This document shows, piece after piece, positions 33,071-45,596 of a stretch of 64,000 nt of DNA. Positions within the stretch are counted from its first letter, which is position 1, and every line of letters starts with the position of its first letter. This DNA comes from Mauremys mutica (taxonomy: Eukaryota; Chordata; Testudines; Geoemydidae). The DNA is taken from contig NC_059082.1 in assembly GCF_020497125.1 (NCBI RefSeq), positions 53,466,524 to 53,530,523 on the forward strand, read 5' to 3'. The translations under genes and the position numbers were made by a program. Below the pieces are notes generated by a model. That model saw nothing but the letters and a program-made list of their open reading frames with translations, was not told the DNA's origin and ran no database searches.

Positions 33071-34962
33071 CGGGTACTTACTACCATGATTCTTCTTCAG
33101 TGGTTTGTTGTCCACTTCTTTACGTGAACACTGTTGCAGGCTCTGGTGTAGAAAAACCCATCCCTCAAGCCAGAAAAAACACCTCCTAATTATGCTAAAA
33201 AAAGCAGCAATGAAAGTTAAATGTGAAAGTTTTAAGCCTGTTTTGAAGAGAGAACCTCATGGCTTTGTGGAAGTAGGGAAGCTAATTCAGAGTATGTGTG
33301 ATCCTCCATGGAGGCCAAACAGAACTGTCAGGGTTTCAAGAGTGGCCCAGTTAAGCCCTCAGTGATTGATATTTATCTTCTATGGACTGAAGGCAGGATG
33401 ACAAGAAGGAAAAGCCCACTGTAGTAGTAATGAACTTAATTATGAGAGAGAATTATCTCCCATCACTCAGGCAAATTACTGTGTAATCCACTCAGATTAG
33501 TCTGTACATGTGTAATTTGATTAGTATACCTGGATGAGCAGCATAAGTGGATTATTCTGCACACTGCAGTCATGAACCTTTTCAAATATTTGTTATTAAA
33601 GCAACATTATGAACCTTAATCGCTCATTACCAGTAGTTAGACACTCATGCTACAATTCATAGTTATATATTGCCAAATGCTAGCTACTAATGGTAATATT
33701 TATTACTGGGACTTCTGGTACATAATTGCTGCATTCAAAGTTACTGTAGAGAATGCTTTAGTAATCGGATTATAAGGGAAGGAAGGAAAGAAGGAGTCTC
33801 AACAGAAACTTCTGTACCCAATTAAAGAAGCTTCACTGGTTGCAGCTACAATATTGTCACTTGATTTACTGTTTGTATTGTTAATAAAAAATAAGTAAGT
33901 AAACTGGTGACAGAACAGATGGGTTGGTAAGATACTGTATAACATTTTGTTATATGCACTTAATTGTATTTTACTCTTCCATGCTTCTTGGATGCTTGAT
34001 GTAATTCCATATAAATACAAAATGAAGGTTAAGCAAAGCACTCTGAAAAAATACCAAAGTTGAGATTGTAAGCAAAACCTTCCCACTGTCCATCATGTAT
34101 ATGCATTATAATATCGTCTATAATTTCAGTGTAACATTATTTCTCAATCACAACATATAAACTTTTTCCCTAAAATCTTACAAAAACTATTACATGATGT
34201 AGTAACACAAATTTCATTGTCAGAATGGTCTAGAATATCTTTATTGACAAATTCTGTAATGTCTTCTCTCTGACCAAGTATTTTAATAACTTAGTCCTAG
34301 CCACGTATTATACAATTTCTTTTCAAACAGCAGCAAAGCTTACCTTAACTGGAAATGTAAGTGATTTATATATGCCAGTACATTTTGACTATTACTCTGT
34401 TAATGGTTATGCATTAACATTAAGATGTGGCTTATTGTGTACTTTTCACTTAAAATTACTTTCATGGATTGGTTAGAATGCATGCTGATACACGGTACCA
34501 CAAGACCTATAATTATAGAAAAATAAGGTATTTACTGGTTAAATTCTGAAGCATGCAACTGTAATGCTCCCTTAATGTAACTGCTTTTATGAAATTTCTA
34601 TTTTAAAAAAAAACAACACACATTTGAAAAGGAGCTTCATTCTCCTTGTCTTTTGAAGCTCTGCTCAGATACCAAAGTCTATCTTTGGTCAGAGACCAAG
34701 CATGGAAAATTTCAGCCCAAGTAGTGGGACTTAAGGAAGGTTAGGAGTGACTGAAAACAGCTCTCGTTATAAAATGACCAAAAGTTATTTTGCAGGCTCT
34801 TCACAAAGCCTGCATTACAAATGAGGGCAACCTCTCCCATATCCACTTTCTCTAAAAATGAGGTTTGCCTGTATCATCATCAATTATCTGTTAAGTACCA
34901 ACATTATACTGTAAATTGTTTTAGAGGGAGTCCTGGTTGAAGTCATTCAGGGGAAAACTCTT
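33071..34962. other. Large intron, unassigned stretch
   Basis: AT-rich, no repeat confidently recognised. Open frames are short and biased by composition. Confidence 0.4.
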
Positions 34963-34965
34963 AGG

Positions 34966-35261
34966 GTACATGTAAGGGTTCAATGTATCGGGGATTGATT
35001 TATCGCATCTTGTCTGGACGCGATAAATCCATCCGCTAATCGTTGCCCGTACTCCACCTCGGCAGGAGGAGTAAGCGCAGTCTACAGGGGCACCACAGCG
35101 GTCGACTCGCCACCGTGAGGACGGCCAGGTAAGTTGAACTAAGATACTTCGACTTTAGCTACGCAAATAGGGTAGCTGAAGTTGCGTATCTTAGTTTGAA
35201 CAACCCAACCCAACCCCCAACACCATCTCTCCCCCCCCCCCCCCCCCGTGTAGACCAGCCC
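34966..35261. mobile_element. Harbinger-type double-hairpin MITE, copy 2
   Basis: A 296-bp element between TTA duplications (34963-34965, 35262-35264). It has the same architecture as 3089-3390: a hairpin around ATTGATTTATCGCATCTTG and GGACGCGATAAATCCAT, a GC-rich middle, a second hairpin around CTTTAGCTACGCAAATAGGG, and the GTAGACCAGCCC end. A C-run lies at about 35231-35247. Confidence 0.85.
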
Positions 35262-35264
35262 TTA

Positions 35265-37056
35265 GAGAAGATTAGAGCAGCATCTTTGAAATTACTGAAG
35301 ACAATACTTTTGGTTCTCTATTTACTTGTAATCTTTTCAGTAGAGGATCCTGTTGGATGGGGGAAAGAAACCAGTTTAGCTGGGACGCTTCTGAACAGCT
35401 GAAAAGAAGTGCTCCTTCAAGTCTACCTAGGAGGATTCCAGGGAGAGAGATCAAGCAGTCTTGAATTAATAAACATTCCAAACTGTCATTGCTTTGTGAA
35501 GGAAGGGGGTGGAGAGAGGGGGACAGGGGGGAAAAAAAAAAAGGTTCCCTTCCATGATGTATTTGAAGGAGGGCAGAAGGTTATGTTTCTTTCAGCCATC
35601 ACACACCAAGACAAAATGGGATATGTGGTGGTTTGATGCTAGCTTCTGTTCATCTTTCCCATATTCACAGGACTTCTTTCCTGAAAAGGAAAATCCAGAG
35701 CATTGTTTCTCAAAGAGGAAAACCGTATAAAAGGAATTTTCACCTCTGGAGGAATCTGAACAGCATAGGAAGAAAAGAAGAAATCCCCTGCCCACAAGCA
35801 TTCTTCGCCTTATTTTTCATACCTTAAGAGGCTGAGGGTTCTGAAGATGAAACTAAAGAGGTTTTTTCCTCCTAAAACTTTGAAGGCTAAATTGTGAAAT
35901 GATCGGTTACCTATATATTTTTGGGGGAAAGGCATAACAAGATCCAGTGTCCGGAAGCTGAAGTGTTTAAAAAACAAAACAAAAAAACATTCAGACTGAA
36001 AATAAGATAAGATGCAGATTTTAACAGAGAGGGTAATTAAACATTAAAACAGCATAGCAAGGGATATGGTAAATTCTCCATCTTTTAGTCCTTTAAAAAC
36101 GGGATATTTTTCTAAATGATATACTCTAGCTCAGCTACAGGTTAGTGGGTTCGATGGAAGGGAAATTCTGTGTCCCGTTATGCAGAAGGTCAGGCTAGAT
36201 TATTATAGTGATTTCTTTTGGCCTTAAAATCTATTAAATGAAATAATCCAGAACCATTAAATTCCAAAGTATCCAAGCCACACCACCAAGACTGTACAGC
36301 CGGTAGGAGGTACTTTCTCTTTTCCGCATCCCATTTCGTTCGTTCCTTGGAGAATGCCACAAAATGTAAGTGGGAGTTTCTTAATAAAAGACTTTCTAAG
36401 CAATCTCAAAAGCTCGCAAGAGAACGTGGATCCCTTCAGAAGGAGAATTCCTGCATATGATACTAATGACTAGGAGAGTGAAATCAGTGGTCCATGAGGT
36501 CTGCAAGGTGCTGGCTGCAACCCAAGTGTCTTGTAGCTTCCACCTGCTTTGCATGAATTATTTTTGCCTTGGCTGACAATTTCCAGGAGGGAAGTGCCAA
36601 CAACAATCCAGGGAACTTAAATCAGTGTTTCAGAGATTTCTTCAACAGCAGCAGTTATTTAAGACTTCTTTCTGGATTCATTTCACTTATGAAGACAGTT
36701 GCACTGGGCAGAAGGCACCATTAGTTAAGATAACGAAAAACAGATTTACAAGTTAAACATCTCGTCAGGTTCCAAATATTCTTGGGGAAAGCTTCTCTGG
36801 AAGTTTCTTGTCAAAGTTATCAGTAAAGAAATCGTTTCCCTCTCCAAAGCAACAAGGTAGGGATTACAAATCCTTTCGCAAGAATAAAGGAATTCTTAAT
36901 ACCTAGAGGGAGTTCATCCAGTGTTCAGCTGGCTGAGCAGGAAGGAGATGAATGCATGGAATGGAGTCTCTGCTAGTCAAGAATGGCAATAGTTGGAACT
37001 TTTTACATCCAAACAAAATACTAAAAGCATGCTGTTCTTTTCCAGACATGCTTGCC
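35265..37056. other. Large intron stretch with an old CR1/L3-like 3' end
   Basis: About 36020-36225 resembles the 3' part of a CR1/L3-type LINE (TTTAACAGAGAGGGTAATTA, GGGATATGGTAAATTCTCCA), similar to 63085-63300. The rest is unassigned. Confidence 0.45.
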
Positions 37057-37059
37057 TTA

Positions 37060-39227
37060 GGCCTGGTCTACACTACGCGTTTAAACTGAATTTAGCAGCG
37101 TTAAACCGAATTAACCCTGCACCCGTCCACACAACAAAGCCCTTTATATCGATATAAAGGGCTCTTTAAACCGATTTCTGTTCTCCTCCCCGATGAGGGG
37201 AGTAGCGCTGAAATCGGTATTGCCATGTCAGATTAGGGTTAGTGTGGCCGCAATTCGACGGTATTGGCCTCCGGGCGGTATCCCACAGTGCACCATTGTG
37301 ACCGCTCTGGAAAGCAATCTGAACTCAGATGCACTGGCCAGGTTGACAGGAAAAGCCCCGCGAACTTTTGAATTTCATTTCCTGTTTGCCCAGCGTGGAG
37401 CTCTGATCAGCACGGGTGGCGATGCAGTCCCAAATCCAAAATGAGCTCCAGCATGGACCATACGGGAGATACTGGATCTGATCGCTGTATGGGGAGACAA
37501 ATCTGTTCTATCAGAGCTCCGTTACAGAAGACGAAATGACAACGCATTTGAAAAAATCTCCAGGCTATGCTAGACAGAGGCCACAGCAGGGACTCAGCAC
37601 AGTGCTGCGTGACAAGCATAACGGAAAGCCAAAGAATCAAATGGACGCTCATGGAGGGAGGGAGGGAGGACTGAGGACTCCAGCTATCCCACAGTCCCCG
37701 CAGTCTCCGAAAAGCATTTGCATTCTTGGCTGAGCTCCCAATGCCTGAAGGGTCAAAAACATTATCCGGGGTGGTTCAGGGTATATCTTGTCAATTTCCC
37801 CCCCCCCCCCCCCGTGAAAGAAAAGGGGGAAAAATCGTTTCTCGCCTTTTTTCAATGTCACCGTACGTCTACTGCATGCTGCTGGTAGACGCGGTGCTGT
37901 GGCGCTGAACAGCAGCATCCCCTCCCCTTCCTTTCCTGATGGCAGACGGTACAAAATGGCGGAAAACCGTCCTCATCATCCCGTGAGTGCTCCTGGCTGG
38001 CCTCGGTGAGGTCGGCCGGGGGCGCCTGGGTAGAAATGGGAATGACTCCTGTTCATTCCCAGCAGATGGTACAAAAGGCTTGGTAACCGTCCTCATCATA
38101 GCAGCTGGAGGCTGAGCTCCATCAGCGCCCCCCCCCCCCTTCATGTCTAAAGAAAAGATTCTGTACTCCCTGGACTATCATAGCAGCGGGAGGCTGCGCT
38201 CCTCTCCCCCCACCTCCCTTTAATGTCCTGCCTGGACTATCATAGCAGCTGGAGGGGCTGCCTCCCCCTCATTTTATCTCACTAAAAAGTCAGTGTTTCT
38301 TATTCCTGCATTCCTTATTACTTCATCACGCAAATGGGAGGACACTGCCACGGTAGTCCAGGGGGGTCGGGGGAGGAGGGAAGCAACAGGTGGAGTTGTT
38401 GCAGGGGCACCCCCTAGAATGGCATGCAGCTCATCATTTCTGCGGGATCTCTGGGGCTCTGACAGGGAGCAGCTGTGCTCTCTGGTTCTCTAGTACACTT
38501 GCCCCATATTCTAGGCAGGACTGACTCTATTTTTAGACAAAACATAAAGAAGGGAATGACTCCCCGGCCGACCTCAGCAAGGCCAGCCAGGAGCACCCAT
38601 GACAGCAGCAGACGGTACAAAAGGATTGATAACCGTCATCGCCAATTTCCAAATGCAAACGGTGCAAAATGACTGATAACCATCATCTCATCACCAATTT
38701 ACAATGGCAGACGATGCGATAGGGATGGGAACCGTCTCTGCTACCTTGCAAAGGCAAATGAATGCTGCTGTGTAGCACTGCAGTACCGCCTCTGTCAGCA
38801 GCATCCGGTACACATACGGTGACAGTGACAGAAGGCAAAACAGGCTCCATGGTTGCCATGCTATGGCGTCTGCCAGGGCAATCCAGGGGAAAAAGGGCGC
38901 AAAATGATTGTCTGCCGTTGCTTTCACGGAGGAAGGATTGAGTGACGACATTTACCCAGAATCACCCGCGACACTGTTTTTGCACCATCATGCATTGGGA
39001 TCTCAACCCAGAATTCCAATGGGTGGGGGATACTGCAGGAACTATGGGATAGCTACAGGATAACTACCCACAGTGCAACGCTCCGGAAATCGACGCTAGC
39101 CTCGGTACATGGACGTACACCGCCGAATTAATGTGCTTAGTGTGGCCGCGTGCACTCGACTTTATACAATCTGTTTTAAAAAACGGTTTCTGTAAAATCG
39201 GAATAATCCCGTAGTGTAGACATACCC
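37060..39227. mobile_element. PIF/Harbinger element B with ADD-like modules
   Basis: A 2,168-bp element between TTA duplications (37057-37059, 39228-39230). Left end GGCCTGGTCTACACTACGCG; right end CGTAGTGTAGACATACCC. A Myb/SANT remnant is readable on + near 37450-37600 (EILDLIAVWGDKSVLSELR). On the minus strand the element carries several short motifs of the DEDGYQ-FCTI type (listed separately). It is inverted relative to element C, a close relative of similar length. Confidence 0.88.
37941..38743 (-). repeat. Dispersed ADD-like modules in Harbinger B (five)
   Basis: Minus-strand modules at about 37941-37982 (DDEDGFPPFCTVCH), 38059-38104 (YDEDGYQAFCTIC), 38604-38643 (DDGYQSFCTVCC), 38654-38691 (degenerate, GATGGTTATCAGTCATTTTG) and 38705-38743 (more degenerate). 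They resemble [15 protein letters not shown] of the DNMT3B-like segment in element A. Between them, units of the type CTGGACTATCATAGCAGC recur at about 38159, 38184 and 38230. Confidence 0.65.
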
Positions 39228-39230
39228 TTA

Positions 39231-41066
39231 GACGCTGTCTCCAAAGCCTATCTAAAAGCATCTCTGATCTTCAGAACAGATGAGATCTGACTGAGAAAGT
39301 CCTCCATTTTATCAGTGACACCTCTCTGGCCTTGGTGGCCATATTATGCAGATTTCACCTCAATAATCCTCCCTTCTACCTCTGCTTCTTTTCCTCACAG
39401 TCCTCCAGGAGAGAGCCATTTACTTAAGTTTCCTTTTACCACCCAGAATCTGGGCCCCATTAATCCACTTGAATATTAAGAAGCAGCAATTAAAAAAAAT
39501 AATTGCTCCAGTCTATGGTTATAAACACATTCCAGCTCTCGAGGACGAAATCTACAAATTTAGATTTTTTTTAATTTGGTTTCAGGTGGTGCTCACCCAT
39601 TGTGCTGGGCAGTGTACAAAAATGCAGAAAGAATGATTCCCTGTCCCAAAGAGTTTATATTCTGGCATAACAGATTATAGGGGAAATTCAGTGCACGGTG
39701 CAGAGCCAATCATACCAAGGCCAAATTCCAAATTTCCTACTGGATAGCTTGGGCCCAGTTCTCTGTTTCCCTACATTGTGTTTAGTTATCAATATCGGTG
39801 TCAAGATGGGGTCAAGTTCTATCAAATCACAATGACAGCACTTGATGCCACTTTGCAGTATAAATTACAGTAATGTCAAGCTCCTGTCTCTTGGTCTGAA
39901 GGCCAACACTCTGTGCCGGCATACTTTGAAAATATCAAATATTTTAGGTGTGGACAAACCGACTAATCTCTCCACCTCAGGCAATTTCTGAGGACAAAAA
40001 CCATTAATAAGCCTTAGAAGGCTATACAGAGTAATCCCTCGAACTCTCCACCTGGATTTAAATGCCTTAACAAAACTTCGTCTTGGACCTCTTCACCAAA
40101 AGTCGTCATCCTCTCAGCAACGCAGATTTTTAAACTGTGTGGTGGTTTTCCTACACCCAACATTCATTCCTAAGGTTAATGCGCATTTTTCACTGCTCTC
40201 AGGAGGAAGTCTTCCCTCCCTCCCCCTTTTTGTCAAGGCTACGTTCATCCAAAATAAAAAGTCTGATATATTTTGGATGTGCAAAGAGCCTCCATAATTA
40301 TTTCAAGGTTTTTCAGAAAATCTCCTTTCTTGTCCTGTCAATCCACTGCTGAGAGCAAAACAGGGCATCAGAATCATCTGTTACTGGGTGGCTGAAACTG
40401 TGTATCAGGAAAGTGTAACTGATTCTGGAATACTGATACTGTTACTAAATCCTGATCAGAAATTTCTTATGCCACTTATCAAGCCATCTGGTTATTTGTC
40501 CATATTATAGACGATAGAACTTGGACATACAGTTTTCTGCAGATTTTAGTCCCTCCCTGCAGTTTTCTTTGCTGTAAGAATCTCAGTAGGGGTAACAGAC
40601 ATGGCTGTATTTGGGGGGTGAAGGGGAATTATTCTTAACTGATTATCTTTTCTTTGACTAGCCAGGTGCTCTGTTCCATCCTCATTAAAGTTGTTTTGTT
40701 AATCAGTTATGGCCAAATTTCCCTCTCTGCCTAGTAGAAAGATACCTTTCACAGGGTAGGATTGTTAATCTGCAGTCATGAAGTTAATAAATGTGTTGAA
40801 ATTCTGGAAATACTCTCTGGCAAGGTTTCAAGAAAGGCAAAGCCAAACTGTCCTGGTGATTCAGGTCTAGTTCTGCCTCCGATCTGCACAGCAGAATGAA
40901 AAAAACACATTAGGAATAATGAACCTAGTTGTTTGCAGATGAGAAATTATTTGATAATGACAACATTCTGTCTTAAAGTATATAGACTAGAGCAGTTTTA
41001 ATATCTGAGAGAAATTCTTCTCTTTGTATTTTAACTGTGTTGGGGTTTTTGTTTCTTTTAAAACAG
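39231..41066. other. Large intron, distal stretch
   Basis: No confident repeat. About 40080-40400 has a weak resemblance to a DIRS recombinase remnant. The 3' end has TTTTGTTTCTTTTAAAACAG before the bromodomain exon. Confidence 0.4.
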
Positions 41067-41185
41067 TCTTTAAACCTGAAGAGCTGCGCCAGGCTCTCAT
41101 GCCTACCCTTGAAGCATTGTACCGGCAGGACCCAGAGTCCCTTCCTTTCAGACAGCCTGTGGATCCTCAGCTCCTAGGGATTCCA
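41067..41185 (+). CDS. CREBBP: CREBBP exon w12: start of bromodomain
   Basis: A 119-nt exon that completes Ile and encodes FKPEELRQALMPTLEALYRQ, DPESLPFRQPVDPQLLGIP. This is bromodomain helix Z and the start of the ZA loop, with the LPF motif of the shelf that contacts acetyl-lysine peptides. It is virtually invariant in CBP and p300. The donor is GTGAGT. Confidence 0.98.
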
Positions 41186-41415
41186 GTGAGTTAGCATTAA
41201 AAGCCTTCGTGGTATATGTATATATGCATGTATGATATCTCATAATTCTTATTTTTGTAAATTCATTTAGCCTAATATCTTTGTGCTTGTTCAAGTTGTA
41301 TATGGCCATAGGAACATCAGCTGTGTGCCCTTAAAGTTTTCTCTCCTTGAGTTCCAATTAAGAGTTAAGAATGAATGTCTGAATTTCCATGGGAACCAGA
41401 ATGTACAAGTTGCTC
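41186..41415. other. CREBBP intron, proximal part
   Basis: Short stretch before the DIRS insertion; nothing recognised. Confidence 0.6.
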
Positions 41416-42899
41416 TCCTTTGAGTAGTTACCTTATGGGTGCTCCACTTTAGGTGCACATGGGCTTCTCAAGCCCCTTGATTGGAGACGCTCCATTAGCA
41501 GTATCTGTTTGGCCCCCACCTGCGCTCTATATAACCTCGGGCCACCTATCGAGGACATATAGGGCTGCACAGGTGAACCATACTCAGTTCCTTCTTCACT
41601 GCCTTGACCTGAGATGGAGCTCTAGCACGTCTGGCTCGTCCATTCTTCAGCGTGTTCTACATTCGTTCTTTTAGTAAGTTTAGTGTTTCTGGTTAGTGTT
41701 ATTTGCTTTAGTATAGAATTGGTTAGATGATAATGAGAGGATTGACTTTTTCCTCTCCCTTTTTCAAACACTACCTCTCTTGTCCTGAGGCTACCCCAGT
41801 CAGCAACGGTCACTCTTAGTGCATCTGCTGCTTGAGAGAGTTCCGTATCTAGCAAAAGTGTAACTTTTTTGCTTAGCTCTCAAATCTAGAGTATAGAAGA
41901 ATTGAGAGACCAAACTGAGACTTCTGATGATGGAGCATTCCCTCCCTTCCACCTGCTATCAAGTCATGTCAGGAGACACATTTCCCCCCCCCCCCCCCGG
42001 TACGTCTGTTTCCAGTCAGATCCAGTGCCCCTCCGACCTCAGCCCAGGTCTCCCCTAAGAAGAGGAAGACTCTGGAGGACTCAGGGAAAGCTCCAAAGAA
42101 GAAGAGTTCAGTCTCTCACCACAAGGAGCCAGCTCCCAAAGGCCCCAATTGCATGCTAAGTCTGTGGTGCTAGAGGCCTTGACCTCTTGGCTTGGTACTG
42201 CGGAGGCAAAAGGCTCTTCCTCCAATACTGGTGGGGTGGGAGATCCTAGAGCATTTTGGAGAAGCATGGCTCCGGCAGGCCCCCAGTACCATCTGTGAAG
42301 GACAGAGAGGTGAAGTCTAGGATGCACACTCCTTTAGAATGGCACTGTCTGTCAGACTTACCATTTCACCAGTACTAGACTAATGAAAGCACCAGACACT
42401 TTCAGCCTCGGCACCAACATGTTCCAAATTGACAGTACCATCAACCTCAGCTACTGCACAGTATCGATCCACTCAGTACCACAGACATTTACTCCGGGGA
42501 CTTGTCTCTTTTAGATAAGCCAGCGTCTCCACTACTTCTGGGTACCAAACATCTGGGTACCAAGATCCTGGTCTCCAGATTAACATTGTTTCCCAGTACC
42601 ATAAGACTCTCCACCTTTTTCTGCTGATGCCCCACCATTGAAGGAGATTGAGGAGAATGAAGGAGACATTGTTCGTCTCCCCTATCAGTATAGCGTTCCA
42701 CTCAGCATCCATACAGGAACCTTTATCCTTATCCATGACAGGGAAGGTGGGATTAGTCCTGGGCACCATCTGCTCTCTGGTATGGGGCCCCCCACTTACT
42801 GTACTGGGATCCTAGGGTTGTATCAGCAGCAATTTGCCAGACCTCTGGCTCTGTTGCACTGGGGGTGGGGGGTAGGGTTGCACAGTTCTTTCTACTAAA

Positions 42900-43382
42900 C
42901 CCCCAGCATGAGGAGATATTTAAAGAACAGGAGACTAGGGCTGATAAGGAGGGTGCCCATAAACTCCTATTTTATCCTCCTATCTGGCTGAGGCAGTCAT
43001 GTCTCCACCACCACTAATAGCCAACAATTTTGAACAATTCAGGGACCTTGTGAAGAGGGTGGCTGACACCCTTCAGATACCTCTTGAGGTCAAAGATTCG
43101 CAACACAAGCTGCTGGACATTTTGCATTTGGTAACACTCACCCGAGTAGCACTATCCATTAATTAAGCGCTCCTGGATCCAACAAAGACTGTGACACACT
43201 CTCTTGCCGCTATCCCCACAGCTTGTAATTTGGTGGGTAAGAAATATTATGTTGCCCCTAGAGACCCCGAATTTATGTTTTTGGAGCCTGCACCTAATTC
43301 CCTGGTGGTGAATGCTGTAAATAAGTGGGCAAATAGCATTACTCGAGATCTACCCCCTATAAAAAAGGCCAGAAGAAATTAG
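42900..43382 (+). pseudogene. DIRS gag-like remnant
   Basis: Across frames: NFEQFRDLVKRVADTLQIPL, EVKDSQHKLLDILHLVTLTR, then in one frame from 43191 MTHSLAAIPTACNLVGKKYY, VAPRDPEFMFLEPAPNSLVV, NAVNKWA, ending PPIKKARRN and a stop. It matches the C-terminal gag block of DIRS elements, and is related to the gag region at 28850-29200. Confidence 0.7.
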
Positions 43383-43404
43383 ACTTTTTTGATTGACATA
43401 TCTT

Positions 43405-43670
43405 TTTGTGAGATGGGGCAACCAGAACTCCATACGCTATTCAATGTATGGGCATACCATGGATTTCTATTGTGGCATTATGATATTTTCTGTCGTCTTA
43501 TTCTTTTCCTAATGGTTCCTAACATTGTTAGCTATTTTGACTGCCACTGCACATTGAGTGGATGTTTTCAGAGAACTATCCACAAAGACTCCAAGATCTT
43601 TCTTGAGGGGTAACAGCTAATTTAGACCCCATCATTTTGTATGTATAGTTGAGATTAAGTGGAGAATCCA
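43405..43670 (-). mobile_element. CR1-type LINE fragment, antisense, inside the DIRS copy
   Basis: On the minus strand: TATACATACAAAATGATGGG, then a segment translating to blocks like SLKTSTQCAVAVK and NNVRNH, and near 43440-43490 the YLPLYKSMV region typical of the CR1/L3 reverse-transcriptase C-terminus. It sits between the gag remnant and the right terminus, where the polymerase genes should be. Assignment is from remembered family sequence. Confidence 0.55.
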
Positions 43671-44008
43671 TAGGAAGAATGCTTGAAGAAGAACGTGTTG
43701 GTTACCCTGTGGAGTAACTGTGGTTCTTTGAGGTGTCCCCCCCTATGGGTGCTCCGCTACCCATCCTCCATCCCCTCTGCTTGGAACTGTTCTTTGTTGA
43801 ACATTTGGATAGAGAAGGAACAGAGGGTGGTTTGCCTATGCAGACCTATGTACTCTGTGTGCGGCACACGATTGTGTAGCGTGCATGTGCAGGCTGGACA
43901 GACACTGCTAAATCTCTGATCAATGGATCAGGAGGTGCATGCGCACCTGAAGCAGAGCACCCATCTCACATCTCAAAGAATTATAGTTCTGCACAGGGTG
44001 AGTAACCT

Positions 44009-44263
44009 AACCTTTCCTTTCCTTAAACAAAATTATCCCATGTATGGTATCCGTTTTAAACACTGATTATTTTTTCTTCTGAAGACCTTCAGTCATCATT
44101 TGGATCTAGGAAAATGAAAGTTACAGCAGAGTAATTCTAGGAATGTATTCAGGTTTTATAGTACAATAAGATTTTTGGTGTTTTATAGTCACCGAATAAG
44201 ACTGTAGCATAAAATCGTGTCTCAAAAGCTGCATTTTTGCATCCCTCCAATGCTGTAGCATGA
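44009..44263. other. Intron sequence between two elements
   Basis: AT-rich, unassigned. Confidence 0.4.
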
Positions 44264-44539
44264 GGCCACATCTAACCTAAAAAGTTAGGTTGACACAACT
44301 ATGCCACTTGGTGGTGTGAAAAATCCAGACCCTGAGCGACGTAGTTAAGCTGACCTAACCCGTATTGTAGACAGTGCTAGATCGACAGAATAATTCTTCT
44401 GTTGACGTAGCTACTGCCTCTCGGGTAAGTGGATTAACTGCAACAACAGGAGAGCCATCTCATTGCTCTAGAGTGTCTACAATGAAGTGTTACACCAGTG
44501 CAGTTGTGCTCCTGTAGCAGTTAAAGTGTAAACATAGCC
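44264..44539. mobile_element. MITE with GGC(T/C)..TTTACAC-type ends
   Basis: The right end, complemented, reads GGCTATGTTTACACTTTAAC; the left end is GGCCACATCTAACCT. The element contains GTAGACAGTGCTAGATCGAC and has no coding capacity. Flanks are TGA (left) and TAA (right), a possible mutated 3-bp duplication. It resembles the MITE at 48836-49061 in its termini. Boundaries are moderately certain. Confidence 0.55.
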
Positions 44540-45596
44540 TAAGTAGATGATGGCCTCATCGGATGGCCATCTGGAATGTAGCCCAGTTGTGACAAGGCTA
44601 ATGATGATTTTTAATAAAATACTTTCTCCGCACCCTCTGATAACTCTACACACTTTGCAGAGTGCCTTACAAGAAAATAAGAACTAATGCAGTATAATAA
44701 AAGATCAGCTTCTTAAAGTACAACCACACAGAAACAAGTGAAGGGGCCATGCTTGAAAGAGGAGGTAATAAGTATAGGGTCAATAGTGCTCATTCAACAA
44801 ACACCTTTGAATGTGGGTGGATGAAGCTTCAAAATGTTCTGTTATTTGTTTGTGATCATCTGCTGCCTTAGGTTCTGTGGTGGAAACTAAACAGCACGTT
44901 GAGTGCGTGCAGGTTCCCATCAGTTCAAGACTAAAAGAATAACTTTCAAATATAGCTAGGTCAGGCACCCATCACAGAACTTGACTTGTGACTTTGTCCA
45001 TAGTGTAGTTTGAGCTTTTTATGACAGTGAAACTTGATGACTTAGTGATCTTTGGATCTTGGTTTTTATATTTTTGTTTTTAAGTCTCTTGTTTCCCAAA
45101 ATCCAAAGTTCCTTTGAGATCTATTAAAAGTTTGAACAACTTTAACAAAACAAGCACAGCAGTTTTCTCAAACTTGATCTCTTTTGAACTCCTTAAAGCA
45201 TCCTTTAACTTGGCCTATGGATTCCAATTTTAAAGACTCAAGTGAAGACATTTGAAAAGAGCAATAGAAGTGTTATAGATCATGGATAAAAATTTTAAAA
45301 GCACCTAAGTAACTTAGGAGCCAAGTCCTATTGTCTTACAGTGAAACTTTGGATGCTAAGTAATTTGGGCAATTTTAAAAATTTTACCCATTGTCCATTA
45401 TGATGGGTTCAGTTCACCTCTGTGTAGGGAGTCATTCTGCTCAAGGCCCAAACCCCATTTAAACTCCAGGTAAGCCTCAAAATAAACTATTTTGCACATA
45501 TTCGTGGAGACATTTAATCCTTTTGGATGTGTTCAAAATAGTAGGAATTAGAACTGCATCTTAAAAATAATGGATGATATTTCTTGTATTTTGAAG
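44540..45596. other. CREBBP intron, distal part
   Basis: Contains the palindromic repeat at about 45285-45390, listed separately. The rest is unassigned. The acceptor of the next exon is TTGTATTTTGAAG. Confidence 0.5.
45285..45390. repeat. Old palindromic interspersed repeat
   Basis: Fold-back: AATTTTAAAAGCACCTAAGT and CTTAGGAGCC on the left, and GATGCTAAGTAATTTGGGCA with ATTTTAAAAATTTTACCC on the right. The arms are diverged. Similar ancient palindromes are at 56948-57066. Confidence 0.55.

Larger units (their letters stand above)
41416..44008 (+). mobile_element. Internally deleted DIRS-like element
   Basis: Inverted terminal repeats: the left end (about 41416-41480, CTTTGAGTAGTTACC, GGTGCTCCACTTTAGGTGCA) matches the complement of 43932-44008 (ATTCTTTGAGATGTGAGATG, GGTGCTCTGCTTCAGGTGCG). 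A further copy of the motif in the internal complementary position lies at 43695-43760. Only gag-like sequence is present (42900-43382). Reverse transcriptase and recombinase are missing. A C-run lies at about 41986-41998. Confidence 0.78.

Noticed and set aside
39300..40660. Possible DIRS recombinase remnant
   Set aside because: Only weak scattered resemblance near 40080-40400; too many stops and no terminal repeats to support a feature.
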